A stretch of 64,000 nt of DNA. Source: Lactifluus volemus. Lineage: Eukaryota > Basidiomycota > Agaricomycetes > Russulales > Russulaceae. A program made the translations under genes and the position numbers. Location of the stretch: contig WTXI01000001.1 in assembly GCA_022376515.1 (NCBI GenBank), positions 620,001 to 684,000 on the forward strand, given 5' to 3'. This document shows positions 23,586 through 35,979 of this stretch, one piece after another. The notes beneath the pieces are model-generated. The model saw nothing but the letters and a program-made list of their open reading frames with translations. It did no database searches and was not told the origin of the DNA. How positions within the stretch are numbered: position 1 is the first letter of the stretch; every line of letters starts with the position of its first letter.

Positions 23586-25488
23586 TCACGCGTTGTAACT
23601 CGAAGAAGAGACGTTCCCACCGCGCCCGGTCCAGTTGACGTCTGCATCCGGCCCCGATAAGGTGAGAAAGAAGACGATAGCGTGTGAAGAGGTCACTAAC
23701 GGATGTCCTCGCCTGCCCTGAGCCTCGCGTTCTCCTTGCCTGGGAGGACACGGAAGGTGTGTGCGCCAAAGTAGTCGCGCTGCGCCTGAACGAGGTTTGC
23801 TGGAACTACTTCACTGCGGTAGCCGTCGAAGAAAGCAAGTGCAGTGCTGAACGCAGGGGTAGGGATACCCCAGAGGGTGCCTGCGCAATGACCCGTCGCC
23901 AGCCAGGCTGTGCTGTATGGACAGCTGAAAAAGCAGGTCAGCACCCAGGTCAAGTGGAATGGTATGAGAGTTACCCTTGTTGAAGAAGCCGTCAAAGAGC
24001 AGAGATTCAAGATTCGGGTTCTTTTCATAGCGGAGGTGATGTCGCCTAGGAAGACGGACTAGATCGACATATGCGATGAGTAAACCAGGAACCACCAGTG
24101 AGGTGCCCTGCCCTCACTTTGATGATGCAACCGCCGCGCCAGATGCGAGCGATACCCGCGTAGTTTAGGTGCCAATCCAGTTCCTTGGCGGTCTCACGCA
24201 TGAGCATGAATCCTTGCGTGTAAGAAATGATCTTTGACGCGTATAGAGCCTGCTCCAGGTCATCGATAAATTGCCTCTTGTCACCGTGGAATGCCTCCTT
24301 CTTAGGTCCGGCAATAACCCTGCTGCGCGGGTACGCTCAGCCTTGAGGGCGGATAACGTCCGGGCGAATACGGCTTCGCCAATGAGTGTGACTAGACTAA
24401 TCTATCAGTATAGCTTAATAAACCATTGAGGCTGAGGATATCATACCGGGCGTTCCAGCATCGAGAGCATTGATAGCAGTCCACTTGCCAGTCCCTTTCT
24501 GACCAGCCTGGTCGAGAATCTTAGTGACCAGAGGTTCTCCGTCATCATCCTTGAAGCGGAGGATGTTGTAGGTGATCTCGATCAAAAACGAATCGAGGAC
24601 GCCCTTATTCCACTTTCGAATATATCGGCAATCTCGTCCTCGGGAAGTCCGAGACCACGCTTCAAGATATCATATGCTTCGGCAATGAGCTGCATGTCAC
24701 CATATTCAATACCTTAAACGAAGGTCATTTTCAGGCAAGCGAAAATGGAGGAATGGATGCATACCATTGTGCACCATCTTGACGTAGTGGCCGGCACCAG
24801 ACTCGCCCATCCAATCAGCACAGGGTTCGCCACGGACTTGAGCAGAGGTCTTCTGGAAAATCTCCTTGATTGCAGGCCAGGCATCGGGGGAACCACCAGG
24901 CATGAGTGAGGGGCCATAACGGGCGCCTTCCTCGCCGCCGGATACGCCGGAACCAACGAAAAGGAGGCCCTTGGCTTCGAGTTCCCGAACACGGCGGATA
25001 CTATCTGGGTAGTGAGAGTTGCCACCGTCGATGATGATATCACCCTTTTCGAGGTGCGGGGTCAGCTGCTTGATGAAGTCATCGACGGCAGTGCCCGCTT
25101 TGACAAGGAGGATAATTTTGCGAGGGCGTTTGAGCTTGGAAACGAGCTCTTCAACAGAATGAGCTCCTTGGATGTTTGTGCCTAGATGAGAGTGAGCGGG
25201 AATGGGAGGGGATCGAGTGAGGGGCGAAAGCACCTTTGGCTTCGTTTGCAAGGAAGTGATCAACCTTTGCGGTTGTGCGGTTGTAAGCGACAACGTTGAA
25301 ACCTTTGTCATTCATATTAAGAATGAGATTTTGGCCCTATAACGGAAGTAAGATGTATCACGAAATTAAGCCAGAGGGAAAAACGAGAGAACCATGACGG
25401 CCAAGCCGATGAGGCCGATGTCTCCACTAGAGGGAGGGTAATGTTAGCATGATAATAACAAGTGATGGGAAGTTACCAACGTAGCCAT
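23586..25488 (-). CDS. GND1: 6-phosphogluconate dehydrogenase, four frame breaks
   Basis: Oxidises and decarboxylates 6-phosphogluconate to ribulose 5-phosphate with NADP+. Exons: 25488-25481 (8 nt), 25426-25393, 25336-25234, 25181-24765, 24712-24447, 24391-24118, 24058-23975, 23924-23701 and 23641-23586. Seen: [18 protein letters not shown] (nucleotide fold), [20 protein letters not shown], the substrate motif [46 protein letters not shown], and the end [18 protein letters not shown]. The frame slips by one missing base at about 24615, 24321, 24030 and 23880; the protein continues correctly in the next frame each time. This looks like assembly error, or less likely a decayed copy. Corrected length would be near 490 residues. 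Confidence 0.9.
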
Positions 25489-25908
25489 TATAGTGAGGAT
25501 AGCTTGGACGCGTGAGGATGCTACTGCGGAAGGAGGAATGAATGGTATGATGGGAAGGAGAGGAGTAATGCAAGGCTGATATCGGGAACCCGATTTTATC
25601 CATCCATCTCCGGTCCGCACCGTAGTCCCACGGCCATTGCGGAATGAGTAAGCGCACCTTTAGCTGTGAGTGCTTTGTGCTCGGGCGAAACGGAGGCCTG
25701 GGAGCTTGTTATCAGTAAAATAAAAAAGCCTATCAGAACGCGTGACTGACAAATGACAAATGTGCACAGGGCCACGAACATGAGTTTTAAGTCCATTCAG
25801 ACACTCTTCCGAGGCCGAGAGTTCGCACATGGGCTAGCGCTCTCTTTATGAGTACCTCGTGATCCGTTTATAACCACCTCAGTTCTAGAGCCTCCTACCT
25901 GCAAAATA
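25489..25908. other. Divergent intergenic region
   Basis: Promoter space between GND1 (minus) and the oxysterol-binding protein (plus). A minus-strand open frame starting at 25796 begins with a signal-peptide-like run (MDLKLMFVALCTFVICQ), but no supported downstream exon was found, so it is not called as a gene. Confidence 0.35.
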
Positions 25909-28587
25909 ATGCAGCCAAATCATTCTTACTTCCAGCCTCTCATCTCACCCATGCATCCCGCATCACCTCTCGATCCGCAAGAGATCTTATACCAGGGATG
26001 GGTGTTGAAGAAGAGGCGGAAAAAGATGCAGGGTAAGGGCGATCGTCTTTAATTCCTCTCTGCTGAAGAAGACACAAGGCTTTGCACGGAGATACTTCAT
26101 ATTGTATCGGGACGGTCGTCTTTCATATTCCTTTGAACCTGGAAAACCCGTTAGAGACGAACTATCTGTGTCACAAGCCGCCATTTCATCCTCCATGAGA
26201 TCTAAAGACATACACATCGATACCACAACCGCAACGTTTCACATGAAATGTTTTAACACCGAGGATTTCCATGCATGGACTGCTGCGCTTCGGTGAGCAG
26301 TCGCTCGTCTTTGCCAACTCCCTCTAATCAGAGTTAAGGATTTTCATTTCCTCACCTCCGAATACCCCATCGTTAGGATACAAGCCCTCCATGGGCAGAG
26401 TCGCGTCGAGGATGGGCCTCAACCAAGTCAGCAAGGTTTTGATTATGTTGGACGAAATTGATGTCGTCAGTATAGTTTCGGACCACAATGTTTTGGGACC
26501 CTCCTCATTCATTCAAACAGTCTGTCAAAGAGCTAGAAAGCTCAATACAGGCCTGGCAGCAAGTAGATCCTAGAAAGCACATCCTGAATTCTTCCAAGTC
26601 AAAGTCCGAGAAAGAAAAGGAGAAGGCGAAAGATGCGCCCAAGGAAGGCATGTTTGGTATTTTCAAGAAGAGTATGTATGCGCACTCCTGTCTTATATTC
26701 GCGTCTTATGCCATCCAACCTATCAAAGATCACAGTTCCGGGAGCACCACCGCAGAAGTGGGTGTCTCTGCAGATGAAAAGTCGTCGCAACCGAATGTAC
26801 CAACCCTTGGCAACCCCTACGACCATGTACAGTCAGCAATTACTGCGTTAAAGTCCCAGCATGCAGCCCTTCGTGGCTTGATTTCTTTGGTTGACAATAG
26901 CCTTCCCATCGTTCATGAGTCACCGCAACCAGCTAGTATTGTGGAGCAATCCGAGGGCTTATATACCCCGGTGCAGTTCGGAGGTCCAATTGCAAGGAAA
27001 GCGTGGATGTCCACCACCACATCTCTTAGTGATGGGGGCAGCATCTGGTTTGATGCAGTGGACGAAGTTGATGGCGCAGAGGAGTTCTTTCTTGACACTA
27101 CACCTACGAAAGCCAGCCCAAGCGATGGCCAGATCTCCGATTTTGGTGGGAAGAACAACTCCCACAGCTTTCACGATGAGTCGGACACAGACGAAGAGCA
27201 AGAAGCAGCGCGGCTTTCGCTAGCAATTAGTGAGCGTGGGGTGGTAGCTAGTGCACGACAAGTAGCCCACCGAATGTCGCTACCGTCTGGCCCAGTGGCA
27301 GACGAAGGCAGTCTGTTTGCTGTCTTCAAAAATAACGTCGGCAAGGTGCAGCTCATCCATGTTTCGTTATTTATCTCTGTACTAATGTCTCTTGGGTAGG
27401 ATCTTGCCAGCGTGGCATTCCCTGTGACATTCAACGAGCCCCTAACTCTTCTTCAACGAACGGCAGAAGAAGTTGAATACTATGACCTACTCCGCGAAGC
27501 TTCCCGATCTCAAGACCCTGTTGAGCGGATGTGCTATGTTGCAGCTTTCGCGGTGTCTGGCTATGCACACACGCGACACCGCTCTGGCCGGAAAGGTTTG
27601 TGAGTCCTTTCCACATTTTTTGTATCGACTTCATATTCACTTGAACACAAACAGCAACCCCTTACTTGCAGAAACTTTTGAAATCCCGCAGCTGAAATTC
27701 GTTGCTGAAAAGGTCAGTCACCATCCTGTCGTCATGGCATATCACGCGGAGGGCGAAGGCTGGGAGCTATATGCTACATCTTCGGGGAGGACAAAGTTTT
27801 GGGGTGCGTGATGGACTGACTGCAACTTCCCGGATGGTAAATACATGCTAATATATCCACATCCGCTTCACAGGCAGAAGTCTGGAAATGATTCCCTAGG
27901 CACAAATCACGTCAAGGTGGGAGCAGATCATTACCGATGGTGAGTTCATCACTTGTGCTATGTTGCGCAAGTCAGGGTGTGAGATACTGTCGCCTTTAGG
28001 GGAAAACCTTCTTCATTCATGCGGAATTTGATGATGGGGACCAAGTATTTCGAACACACAGGCAAGATGACGATCGAGAATATCTCAACCAATGCCCGCT
28101 GCGTTGTCGAGTTCAGGGAGGCAGGTTATTGGGGAGTGCCCAACCAAGTTTACGGCGCCGTCTACTCGCCTACAGGGGAGATCGAGACCACTCTTGAAGG
28201 TAAATGGGACGAGGGTTTGGCACGCAAATTAGGTCCCAATCACCTCCAAGTCTTATGGAGAATGGGCCTTTCCCGAAGAATAGCCTAGATTTCTACGGTT
28301 TCACAACATGGGGTATCACACTCAACGAGATGACCGCGGACTTGCAAGGCAAGCTCCCTCCGACAGATTCGCGCTATCGCCCAGATGTACGCGCTTTGGA
28401 GGAAGGAAATCTCGATCGTGCAGAGGCAGAGAAGGAGCGTTTGGAGGAGCTTCAGCGCGAGCGTCGTAAGCAGGGCAAGGACCGTGAACCCCGATGGTTT
28501 AGACGTAAAGGTGATGAGTGGGTCTATGCAGGAGGATACTGGGAGCAACGGGCCAAGGGCTGGGAGGGTGTGGAATCCCTGTGGTGA
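25909..28587 (+). CDS. PH-domain oxysterol-binding protein (OSBP/OSH)
   Basis: Lipid transfer protein of membrane contact sites. Exons: 25909-26032, 26079-26292, 26339-26465, 26521-26671, 26729-27345, 27400-27599, 27655-27803, 27874-27939 and 28000-28587. An N-terminal PH domain is clear (LYQGWVLKKRRKKMQGFARR through EDFHAWTAALR), then a coiled or disordered middle with KEKEKAKDAPK, then the ORD with PLTLLQRTAEEVEYYDLL, DPVERMCYVAAFAVSGYAHT and the signature KVSHHPVVMAYHAEGEGW. It ends with WGVPNQVYGAVYSP and a charged tail. Two single-base frame breaks occur, at about 27896 and 28266. Layout resembles yeast Osh1-3 without ankyrin repeats. An FFAT motif was not identified. Confidence 0.9.
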
Positions 28588-29924
28588 AGCGTCTCTCCAT
28601 CTCCTTTGTTATTATGGACAAGTTATATTACATTCACACTTACCCCAGCGGCGGGGCTACGGATAATAAAGACCACGGGAATTGAACTCAAGTGCCACAC
28701 CTCGGAAAAGCAGATGACAGATGGGGTGATTACTCCTTTGTCCTTTCCCCGGCCTATATTGGATGGACGACAGCTCTGAGCGACTGTACTGTCAGGCCGC
28801 TGGAAGACGCTGATAGGGCAACAGCAATGAAGAGGTCGAAAAGCTCAAAGCCCTCATGCGCCACGATGCAACTGTTGGATCCAATTCCACGACGTCGTCC
28901 TTTACTACATTTGCCAATATCACGCATTGAAATCCATCGACGACCCGAACGTAAAGCAGATGATACCCTCGCCGGGGACAAAGACACTTGTCTGATATAA
29001 AGAATTTTGCGGAGTAGTTGGGCTGTGGCCTCCCCACCTTGGGAGGTGCCTAGTAGGATGGGCAGAGAGCAGTCTTGGTCGACGGGGTAGAGTATTTCTT
29101 ATTTGCATCTTGAATATCAAAGGTTTCTTCGCCTCGGTCGAAGCCTACACGTTCGCTTCCACGGTGGACCTCAGCTTGAATCAATCCCTCCGTAGCCACA
29201 ACAGAACCAGCATTGTTCCACTTTTCATAGCCTGGAGGAGTGTCCGAATGTCGAACCAACTTGGAGGCCTGCACAATAGGGAACTGGCCTAGAGAGCTGA
29301 GGTAGTTGATGAGCTAGGCGGCGAAAGAAGACGTGTTCGGCAAACGTATTCATATGCTTGGGATAGGACCCATTCAACGCTCGTAGCTGTGCTGCATCCA
29401 TTGGATCATAGCTGCATACCACGCAACGTTCGTCCCGATTTGACACCAAGCAACTTTGTCAGCCTCCACTGGCTCCGATGAGTCCCGTACATCCCGTAGT
29501 CGGGACTCGGAATCGTTAGGAGTGAATCTAGATATTAGATTGCACGCACAGAAACATACTTACCATCCATTGGTCTTTACTCTTTGGATTGAAGGGTTCC
29601 CCACATCTCAGCTTCCAGCAGGCTGGGGTTTGAGGGTAGGGTAACTGTGGGGTAAGGGTAAGGGTATGTCTTCACATACCCTGACAGACCCTCAGACCCC
29701 AGAGGTACCCCTGGATGCTGTGGCAGGTGGAGACAATAAGGGAGTAACAGAGGATATGTCTGAGATGCAGGGTAAGGTAAGTCTTTACGGTTTGGCACTC
29801 CTTGGCCGTGGTCAACCATGTTAACATGTCAACAAGTGACACGCATGAATTTTCATTTCGGTACGCCCGAACCACCTGGCTATCAACAACCTGCTAGACG
29901 CCCGAAGGTTGTCTTCATCTTGCC
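28588..29924 (-). other. Unresolved region, coding-like pieces on the minus strand
   Basis: The minus strand holds fragments that read like protein, for example LINYLSSLGQFPIVQASKLV followed by KWNNAGSVVATEGLIQAEVH (29330-29110), and IGTNVAWYAAMIQWMQHSYE at about 29440-29380. They lie in different frames separated by stops, and I could not join them into a gene or name a family. A diverged or frameshift-damaged gene is possible. Bases 29600-29800 look non-coding and contain a short hairpin. Confidence 0.3.
29650..29682. repeat. GGGTAA repeats and a 9-bp perfect hairpin
   Basis: GGGTAAGGGTAAGGG is followed directly by AGGGTATGT-CTTC-ACATACCCT, an exact inverted repeat with a 4-base loop (29661-29682). 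The unit GGGTAA is not the usual fungal telomere repeat (GGGTTA). Confidence 0.6.
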
Positions 29925-32900
29925 ATGTTCTTTCGAGTGAACTTACGGCAGTGGATACCTTCGGGACTTAGACGATCACTCGCAACGCACGCATCTATCC
30001 CGGAAAAGCCATGCTCATCTATAACGCCGCCTTATGCCGTTCTTCTGAACAATTTGAGTAGTGTCAGGAAGCATCTCAATCGGCCCCTCACTTTGGCGGA
30101 GAAGATACTCTATAGTCATCTTTATGACCCAGAGAAAGGGATTGTAGTGGCGGTATTCAGAGAGGTGTAACCTACCTCCAACTCCGCCCGGAGAGAGTGG
30201 CCATGCAAGATGCCTCTGCTCAGTGAGGATGCCATTGCACTCGATTCCATGCGCTAAATTTATGCTATCAAACACCTTAGGATGGCTCTGTGAGGGAGCT
30301 TCACTAGCCATGATTGCCTTTGTGCTTACGAATAATTGCATTGGTCTTACCACAGCTTGCAGTTCATGAGTGCTGGTCTCGACAGGACCGTTGTTCCCAC
30401 GAGCATCCACTGTGATCATTTGATTCAGGCTTCCACGGGAGCCGATTCAGACTTGCAGGTATGGCCATCAATTTGGTCGCCCTGTCAAGTCGAGTGAGAC
30501 CATCTTGTGTGGTTTTGTAGCGTTCGATTGCATCCAACCAAGAAGTTTTCGACTTCCTAGAGAGCGCCGCCAAGAGATACGGAATTGAATTCTGGAGACC
30601 TGGTTCTGGAATTATTCACCAGGTTGTACTCGAGAATTATGCTGCTCCTGGAATGCTCATGTGAGGCCGGCTTCGTCATTATTGACCCAACCCGTTCACT
30701 CGAATCCCCTGTAGGCTTGGCACCGGTGAATGTGAATGGACTACCGCATTGGTCGTCAGTTGACAGTACGATTGCAGACTCCCACACGCCAAACGCTGGT
30801 GGCCTTGGGATGCTCGCCATTGGTGTTGGTGGTGCTGATGCTGTCGATGCCATGACGGGTACACCTGGGAACTCAAGGCTCCCCAGATTGTTGGTTCGTC
30901 GTTGTCTACGCAGTTTCTCTTCTGCACGTTGATGTTGATCAATTGACAGGCATACACGTCACGGGGAAGCTTAATGATTGGGCAACGCCAAAAGACTTGA
31001 TACTCTACCTCGCCGGCAAGCTCACTGTTAAGGTCAGGACCCAGGTAATATGTAGAGGAGCAATTTTGGTTGCTGATTCTACAAAGGGTGGCACCGGCAG
31101 GATTCTTGAATATTTCGGACCTGGGATTTTCAATCAGTCATGCACTGGTTCAAACATTCCTTAGTCTTCGGAGATCGGTACTCACGTTCGTCCATAGGCC
31201 TTGCGACGATCGCCAATATGGGGGCGGAAGTGGGCTCAACAACGTCAACCTTCCCATACACGCCCGCCATGCAAGCTTACCTTCACGCAACACGACGCGG
31301 TCCGGTAGCTCGTGCCGCTGATGAGGCCGCCGCTAAGGGGTTCTTAAGTGCAGACGCTGGTGCCGAGTATGACGAGTTGATTGAGATTGTGAGTGCGTCA
31401 TCCTCCGTTTTTCACCAAACCATTTTACGCCAGTAGGATCTATCGAGGATAGAGCCCACTATCAACGGGCCGTTTACTCCCGACTTAGCGACGCCGGTAT
31501 CCAAGTTTGCATCGTTTGTACAGGAAAATGGCTGGGAGGACAAAATATCTGCGAGCCTGATTGGCTCTTGCACAAACAGTTCGTACGAGGATATGGTAAG
31601 TCTGAAGTGCGAACATACAACACGATGACTTATGCAACGGTCAACTACCAGACGCGGGTGGCAGATTTGGCACGGCAAGCTAGAGCAGCCGGACTATCGT
31701 CTCAGGTGCAAATCATTACAAGTTGTCTGGACGGGACTTGATGGTCGTTAGGTTCCTTTTCTTTGCACCCCCGGATCGGAACAAATCCGAGCGACTATGG
31801 AGCGTGACAAAATAACAGAGGTTCTTGAAGACGTCGGGGGCGTTGTCTTGGCCAACGCTTGTGGCCCTTGCATTGGACAGGTGCGTCACAATCCATTGGA
31901 CCAGGAACATGCTCACACCCACTCCTAAAGTGGAAGCGCGAGGACAAGAAAGATGGTGCGAATGGTGCGTGTCACATGTATTCCCTTCGAATGTTTGTTG
32001 ATCCCCTCAAAGCAATTTTAACCTCATTTAACCGGTGAGCGCAGTCCTCGGTTGAGCGCAACAGGCTTACATTTTGATCACAGCAACTTCAAGTCGCGCA
32101 ATGACGGCAATAGCCTCACCATGAATTTCCTCGCTTCTCCTATAATCGTGACTGCTATGGCGTTCTCGGGGAAGCTCTCCTTCAATCCGATGACTGATTC
32201 GTTGACACTCCCTTCTGGGACGTTGTTCAAGTTCGATCCCCCGTCGGGACAGGACCTTCCATCGTCAGGTTTCGCGCTGGGTGACATCTCGTACCACCCG
32301 TTACCAATGCCGGACCCTGAACCCAAGACCAAAGTTATAATTCGTAAGGAGTCGCAACGGCTGGAAGTATTAGAGCCTTTCGCTTCTCATTTTAGGGAGG
32401 GTTCCATCCTGGAGCTGCCGAAAATGAAGGTGTTGATGAGGGTAAGAGGGAAGTGCACTACCGATCATATTTCTGCTGCAGTAAGTCGCCTTGTTTCGTT
32501 CGTATTCACCAATTTAGTGTCTCTTTGACTAGGGTCCTTGGCTCAAGTACAAAGGACACCTCTCCAACATCTCGGAGAATCTCCGTAAGTTGTTCCACTC
32601 GGTGAGGCGATTATGGATCGTCTGACTCTTCTCCGTCACAGTAATCACGGTATGCCCAAGCCCAAATAAGTACCATGCCGATAGACTCAGTACTCATTAA
32701 TGGTTAGGCTGTCAATGATGAAAACGGCGAAGTTAATGTTGCTTTCGATCACGATCACGACCCGACACAACCGGCCGTAGATACGATACCCGGTGTGGCC
32801 AAGAAATTCAAGGGACGAAAACAACCGTGGGCGCTCATCGTGGACGAGAATTATGGTGAAGGTAGCGCGCGCGAGCACGCAGCATTACAACCTCGGTTTT

Positions 32901-33336
32901 ACGGTAGATTGCATACTCAACGTCGCTCAGCTCGTAACTGACGGCTGACAGGCTGCGTCATGATTATTGCGCGTTCATTCGCCCGCATTCACGAAACCAA
33001 CCTGAAAGTGAGCTTTTTTTTTTCGCTTTTGCCATTCGGCCATGTGTTGAATGTGCCTTTTATAATCAGAAACAAGGAATCCTGCCCTTATGGTTTGCCA
33101 ATAAGGATGACTACAGCCGGATTGGATCTGGAGCCGTGGTAGAGACTATTGGGGTGTCCGATCTGTTTGCGGGTAAACCGGACGCGGCTGTCCGAGTCAA
33201 AGTGACAACGTCCGGTGGAGAGTCGTTCGAAATCATGACGAAGCATACGATGTCGAGTGATCAGCTTCAATGGTTGCGGGCAGGGTCTGCATTGAACTAC
33301 ATCCGGTCTCAGCTTGGCAAGAAATATATTAATTAG
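29925..33336 (+). CDS. ACO2: Aconitate hydratase, mitochondrial
   Basis: Converts citrate to isocitrate through a [4Fe-4S] cluster in the mitochondrial matrix. The N-terminus [20 protein letters not shown] is a clear import sequence. Some 15-20 exons are needed. Seen in order: [77 protein letters not shown], the cluster cysteines in [11 protein letters not shown] and [38 protein letters not shown], and GIGVSDLF-type ending. One base seems missing near 30865, where GTP should lead into [10 protein letters not shown]. The junction near 30145-30160 (KGIV to RGVTYL) has no normal intron and is unresolved. Mitochondrial aconitase versus the ACO2/homoaconitate branch cannot be separated here, so the symbol is tentative. 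Confidence 0.9.
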
Positions 33337-33599
33337 GTACAATAGACCGGGGGGCTGATGTCATTTTAAATTACCACTCTGCCGGAGAAAAAGAAATGAG
33401 TTCCCCACGGTCAAGGGAGCGCGACATGATTCAGCCCTCCTCTGCTCAGCGCTCGATTTTTGACAGAGTGGCGACCCACTGGCAGCGTGAGAGCTCCGTT
33501 GAGTCGGAAATTGCCGTTGACAAGTTTCCCGGTTATTGTCAAGTCGACAGGGACAGGACTAAGACTGCAACGCTCGGGCTCAACGGCCACCCCTAACTT

Positions 33600-34225
33600 A
33601 TGCTCGTCCTCGCGACTCTACATCGGCTTCTTTCTCAAGTCATCAGCTCTCCAGGTCTACATACCGCCGTCCTTTTGACACCCAATGGTCAACTGGTTTC
33701 GTATGCGTGTGATTCAACCCGGTCAAAGGACGACGTCCGGCTCGTCGTTGGTCTGAGCAGTGAAATCTGGCTCGAGGTCGCTGACCAGGGTATTGGGATG
33801 GTGGACAGTGAGGTCGGTACTAGCCAGCGTCCATACCTCAACATTGACATCGTCGTCGTTACCAGCTCGGACGCATTCTCGTTCTGGGCGTTCAAGACGC
33901 GGTCGCACAGACACCCCCCACCAATGAGAACGAGACCTCACCTAGCAATAGCGCCAACACAGACCATGCCCTTGAAAAGCCGTTGATGTTAGTGGCCCTC
34001 AGCTCGACCGAAGCCGTTAGCTGGGAGGATCTCGAGACCAAAGTAAGCAGCTTGCCGTGTCCTTGCCCTTGTCGGGCCAACCTCTAGGGTTTTGGGTTTG
34101 ACATTCGTTGCTCACAGGGAAGAGAATTGGCTGAATATTTGTCCCGCCCGGTGAGCAGGCTCCGAAAGCCTTTAGCTACTCCCTCGTCACCGCCAAGTCC
34201 TCCCGTGACACGACAGGGTCGTTGA
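33600..34225 (+). CDS. Roadblock/LC7 protein, LAMTOR2-like
   Basis: Exons 33600-33812, 33866-34042 and 34118-34225, all phase 0, give 165 residues. The Roadblock fold is seen as MLVLATLHRLLSQVI, HTAVLLTPNGQLVSYA, DQGIGMVDSELGRILVL and LMLVALSSTEAVSWEDLETK. LAMTOR2 is a Ragulator subunit that anchors Rag GTPases and TORC1 to the lysosome or vacuole. This protein is longer than the animal one (about 125): it carries a polar insert after GVQDAVAQ (about 25 residues rich in Thr, Asn and Ser) and a Pro/Arg-rich tail. That it works in a fungal EGO/Ragulator complex is inference. Confidence 0.72.
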
Positions 34226-34512
34226 GATTGTCTCTCGTTCAGCGTATCCATTACATACCTTATGATAATTGCTTGCACTATTCGCTTTCAAATTGCACAT
34301 TCACATCTTAGACTTTACTTATACGTACGAGCTTTTGCTGTCTCTACCGACATTGTATTTTAGAATACTCTTAATAGTCAGGACAGTAACTTTATACGGT
34401 ATATAATATATGATAATTGCCAGAGCATTGCCAGAGCCGGTCGTTTACGCGAGCCGGCCGAGGCACGACTTGGGCGTTCCAACGTACGCGTAGGATTAAC
34501 TTTAAGGCGAAC

Positions 34513-35979
34513 ATGAGACGATGGCCCACGTCTCGTAACCTCCGCATTTTTCGCCCCCATCGCTCTACGTCCTATAGCACCCACGCGACGCGTCTGGCAC
34601 CCGCGGAAGCCCTAATCGAATCACGCCGGCCAGACCCATATCATTTGTTAAAACCTCAGCTCGATCACCTCCGAGAGAGACTGTTGAACTTGCTAGGTTC
34701 CGCCCACCCGACACTCACCGACATTGCTAAATATTACTTTTTGCACCCATCCAAGCAACTCCGCCCTTTACTCATCCTCTTATTCTCCTGCGCCACCAAC
34801 GGTCTCGGAAGCGACTGGTACCTGAAAAAATGGGCTGCTGAATGTGACGGCGCGAGTGGACGCGCAGAGGAACTCGATCGTCCCTTGTCTCGCCCCGACG
34901 TGCTGAACGATTGGAATCCCAGTATGCCGGATCACACCACCTCCTTTACCTCTGTCTTCTCCCTCATCCCCCCACGACCACCCAAAGTGTACCCCACTCC
35001 ACCGCCGCGACCGCCCAGCTCGGAACGCTCGATGACGGTCGGCCCAGACATCTCACCCCTACCCACGCAGATGCGGCTCGCCCAAATCGTCGAGATGATC
35101 CACGTCGCGTCATTATTGCACGACGACGTGATCGACCACGCCGACCTGCGTCGTGGCGTAGCGTCCGCGCCTACCGCCTTTGGAAACAAGTATGCCATCC
35201 TTGGTGGGGACTTTCTCCTCGGTCGTACTAGTGCGGCCCTCTCCCGCCTCGGCGATAGCGAGGTCGTGGAGCTCATCGCAAGCGTGATCACTAATCTTGT
35301 CGAGGGGGAAATTCTGCAGATGAACAAGGTGGCTCAGCAGAGTGCCGCGCTTGTCGGTGCGTCGCATGTGGGCAGCGACAGCTGGAATATCTACTTGAAA
35401 AAGACTTACCTCAAGACTGCGAGTCTCATGGCGAAAGGTGCGCGCGCCGCGGTGGTTTTAGGCGGCGTTAGGGAGGGTGAGGTTTGGAAAGAGGTCGCGT
35501 ATGCGTACGGTCGCAACCTTGGTATCGCGTTCCAGGTATGTTGGCTGTACTTCTCTACAACATTCATTGCGGGGGTTGATCATATCTTGTAGCTCGTAGA
35601 CGATGTCCTGGATTATGAGTCGGGAGACTCCGCACTCGGAAAGCCTGGCGGCGCCGACCTACAGCTGGGACTCGCGACAGGTCCAGCACTGTACGCATGG
35701 GAAGAACACGCCGAGATGGGTGCCCTCATAGCTCGAAAATTCGAGAAGGAGGGAGACGTCGAGTTGGTGAGAATTCCGAATTTTGTGTGTTTGCTTGCCG
35801 TCACTGAAACAGTCCAGGCCCGGGACCTTGTTCGCCGATCGTCTGGCGTGGAACGCACGAGAGAGCTCGCAGGCGCGTATGCCGACAAGGCACTAGAGAT
35901 TCTGCAGCATTTGCCAGAGAGTGAGGCTAGAGGCGCATTAGAAGTTCTTACAGAACAAGTCGTCAAACGGACATGGTGA
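34513..35979 (+). CDS. COQ1: Polyprenyl diphosphate synthase (ubiquinone side chain)
   Basis: Makes the long isoprenoid chain of ubiquinone in mitochondria. Exons 34513-35535, 35593-35766 and 35818-35979 join in phase 0 to 452 residues. The N-terminus (MRRWPTSRNLRIFRPHRS) is a typical import sequence. Both Asp-rich motifs are present: first LLHDDVIDHADLRRG and second LVDDVLDYESGDSALGKPGG, with GKQLRP-type KQLRPLLILL before and EGEILQM and KTASLMAKGARAA between them. A Pro-rich insert of about 80 residues separates KQLRP from the first motif, longer than in yeast. Chain length made cannot be told from the sequence by eye. Confidence 0.93.

Noticed and set aside
29650..29666. Telomere repeat remnant
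   Set aside because: The unit is GGGTAA, not GGGTTA as in fungal telomeres, and only two units are present.
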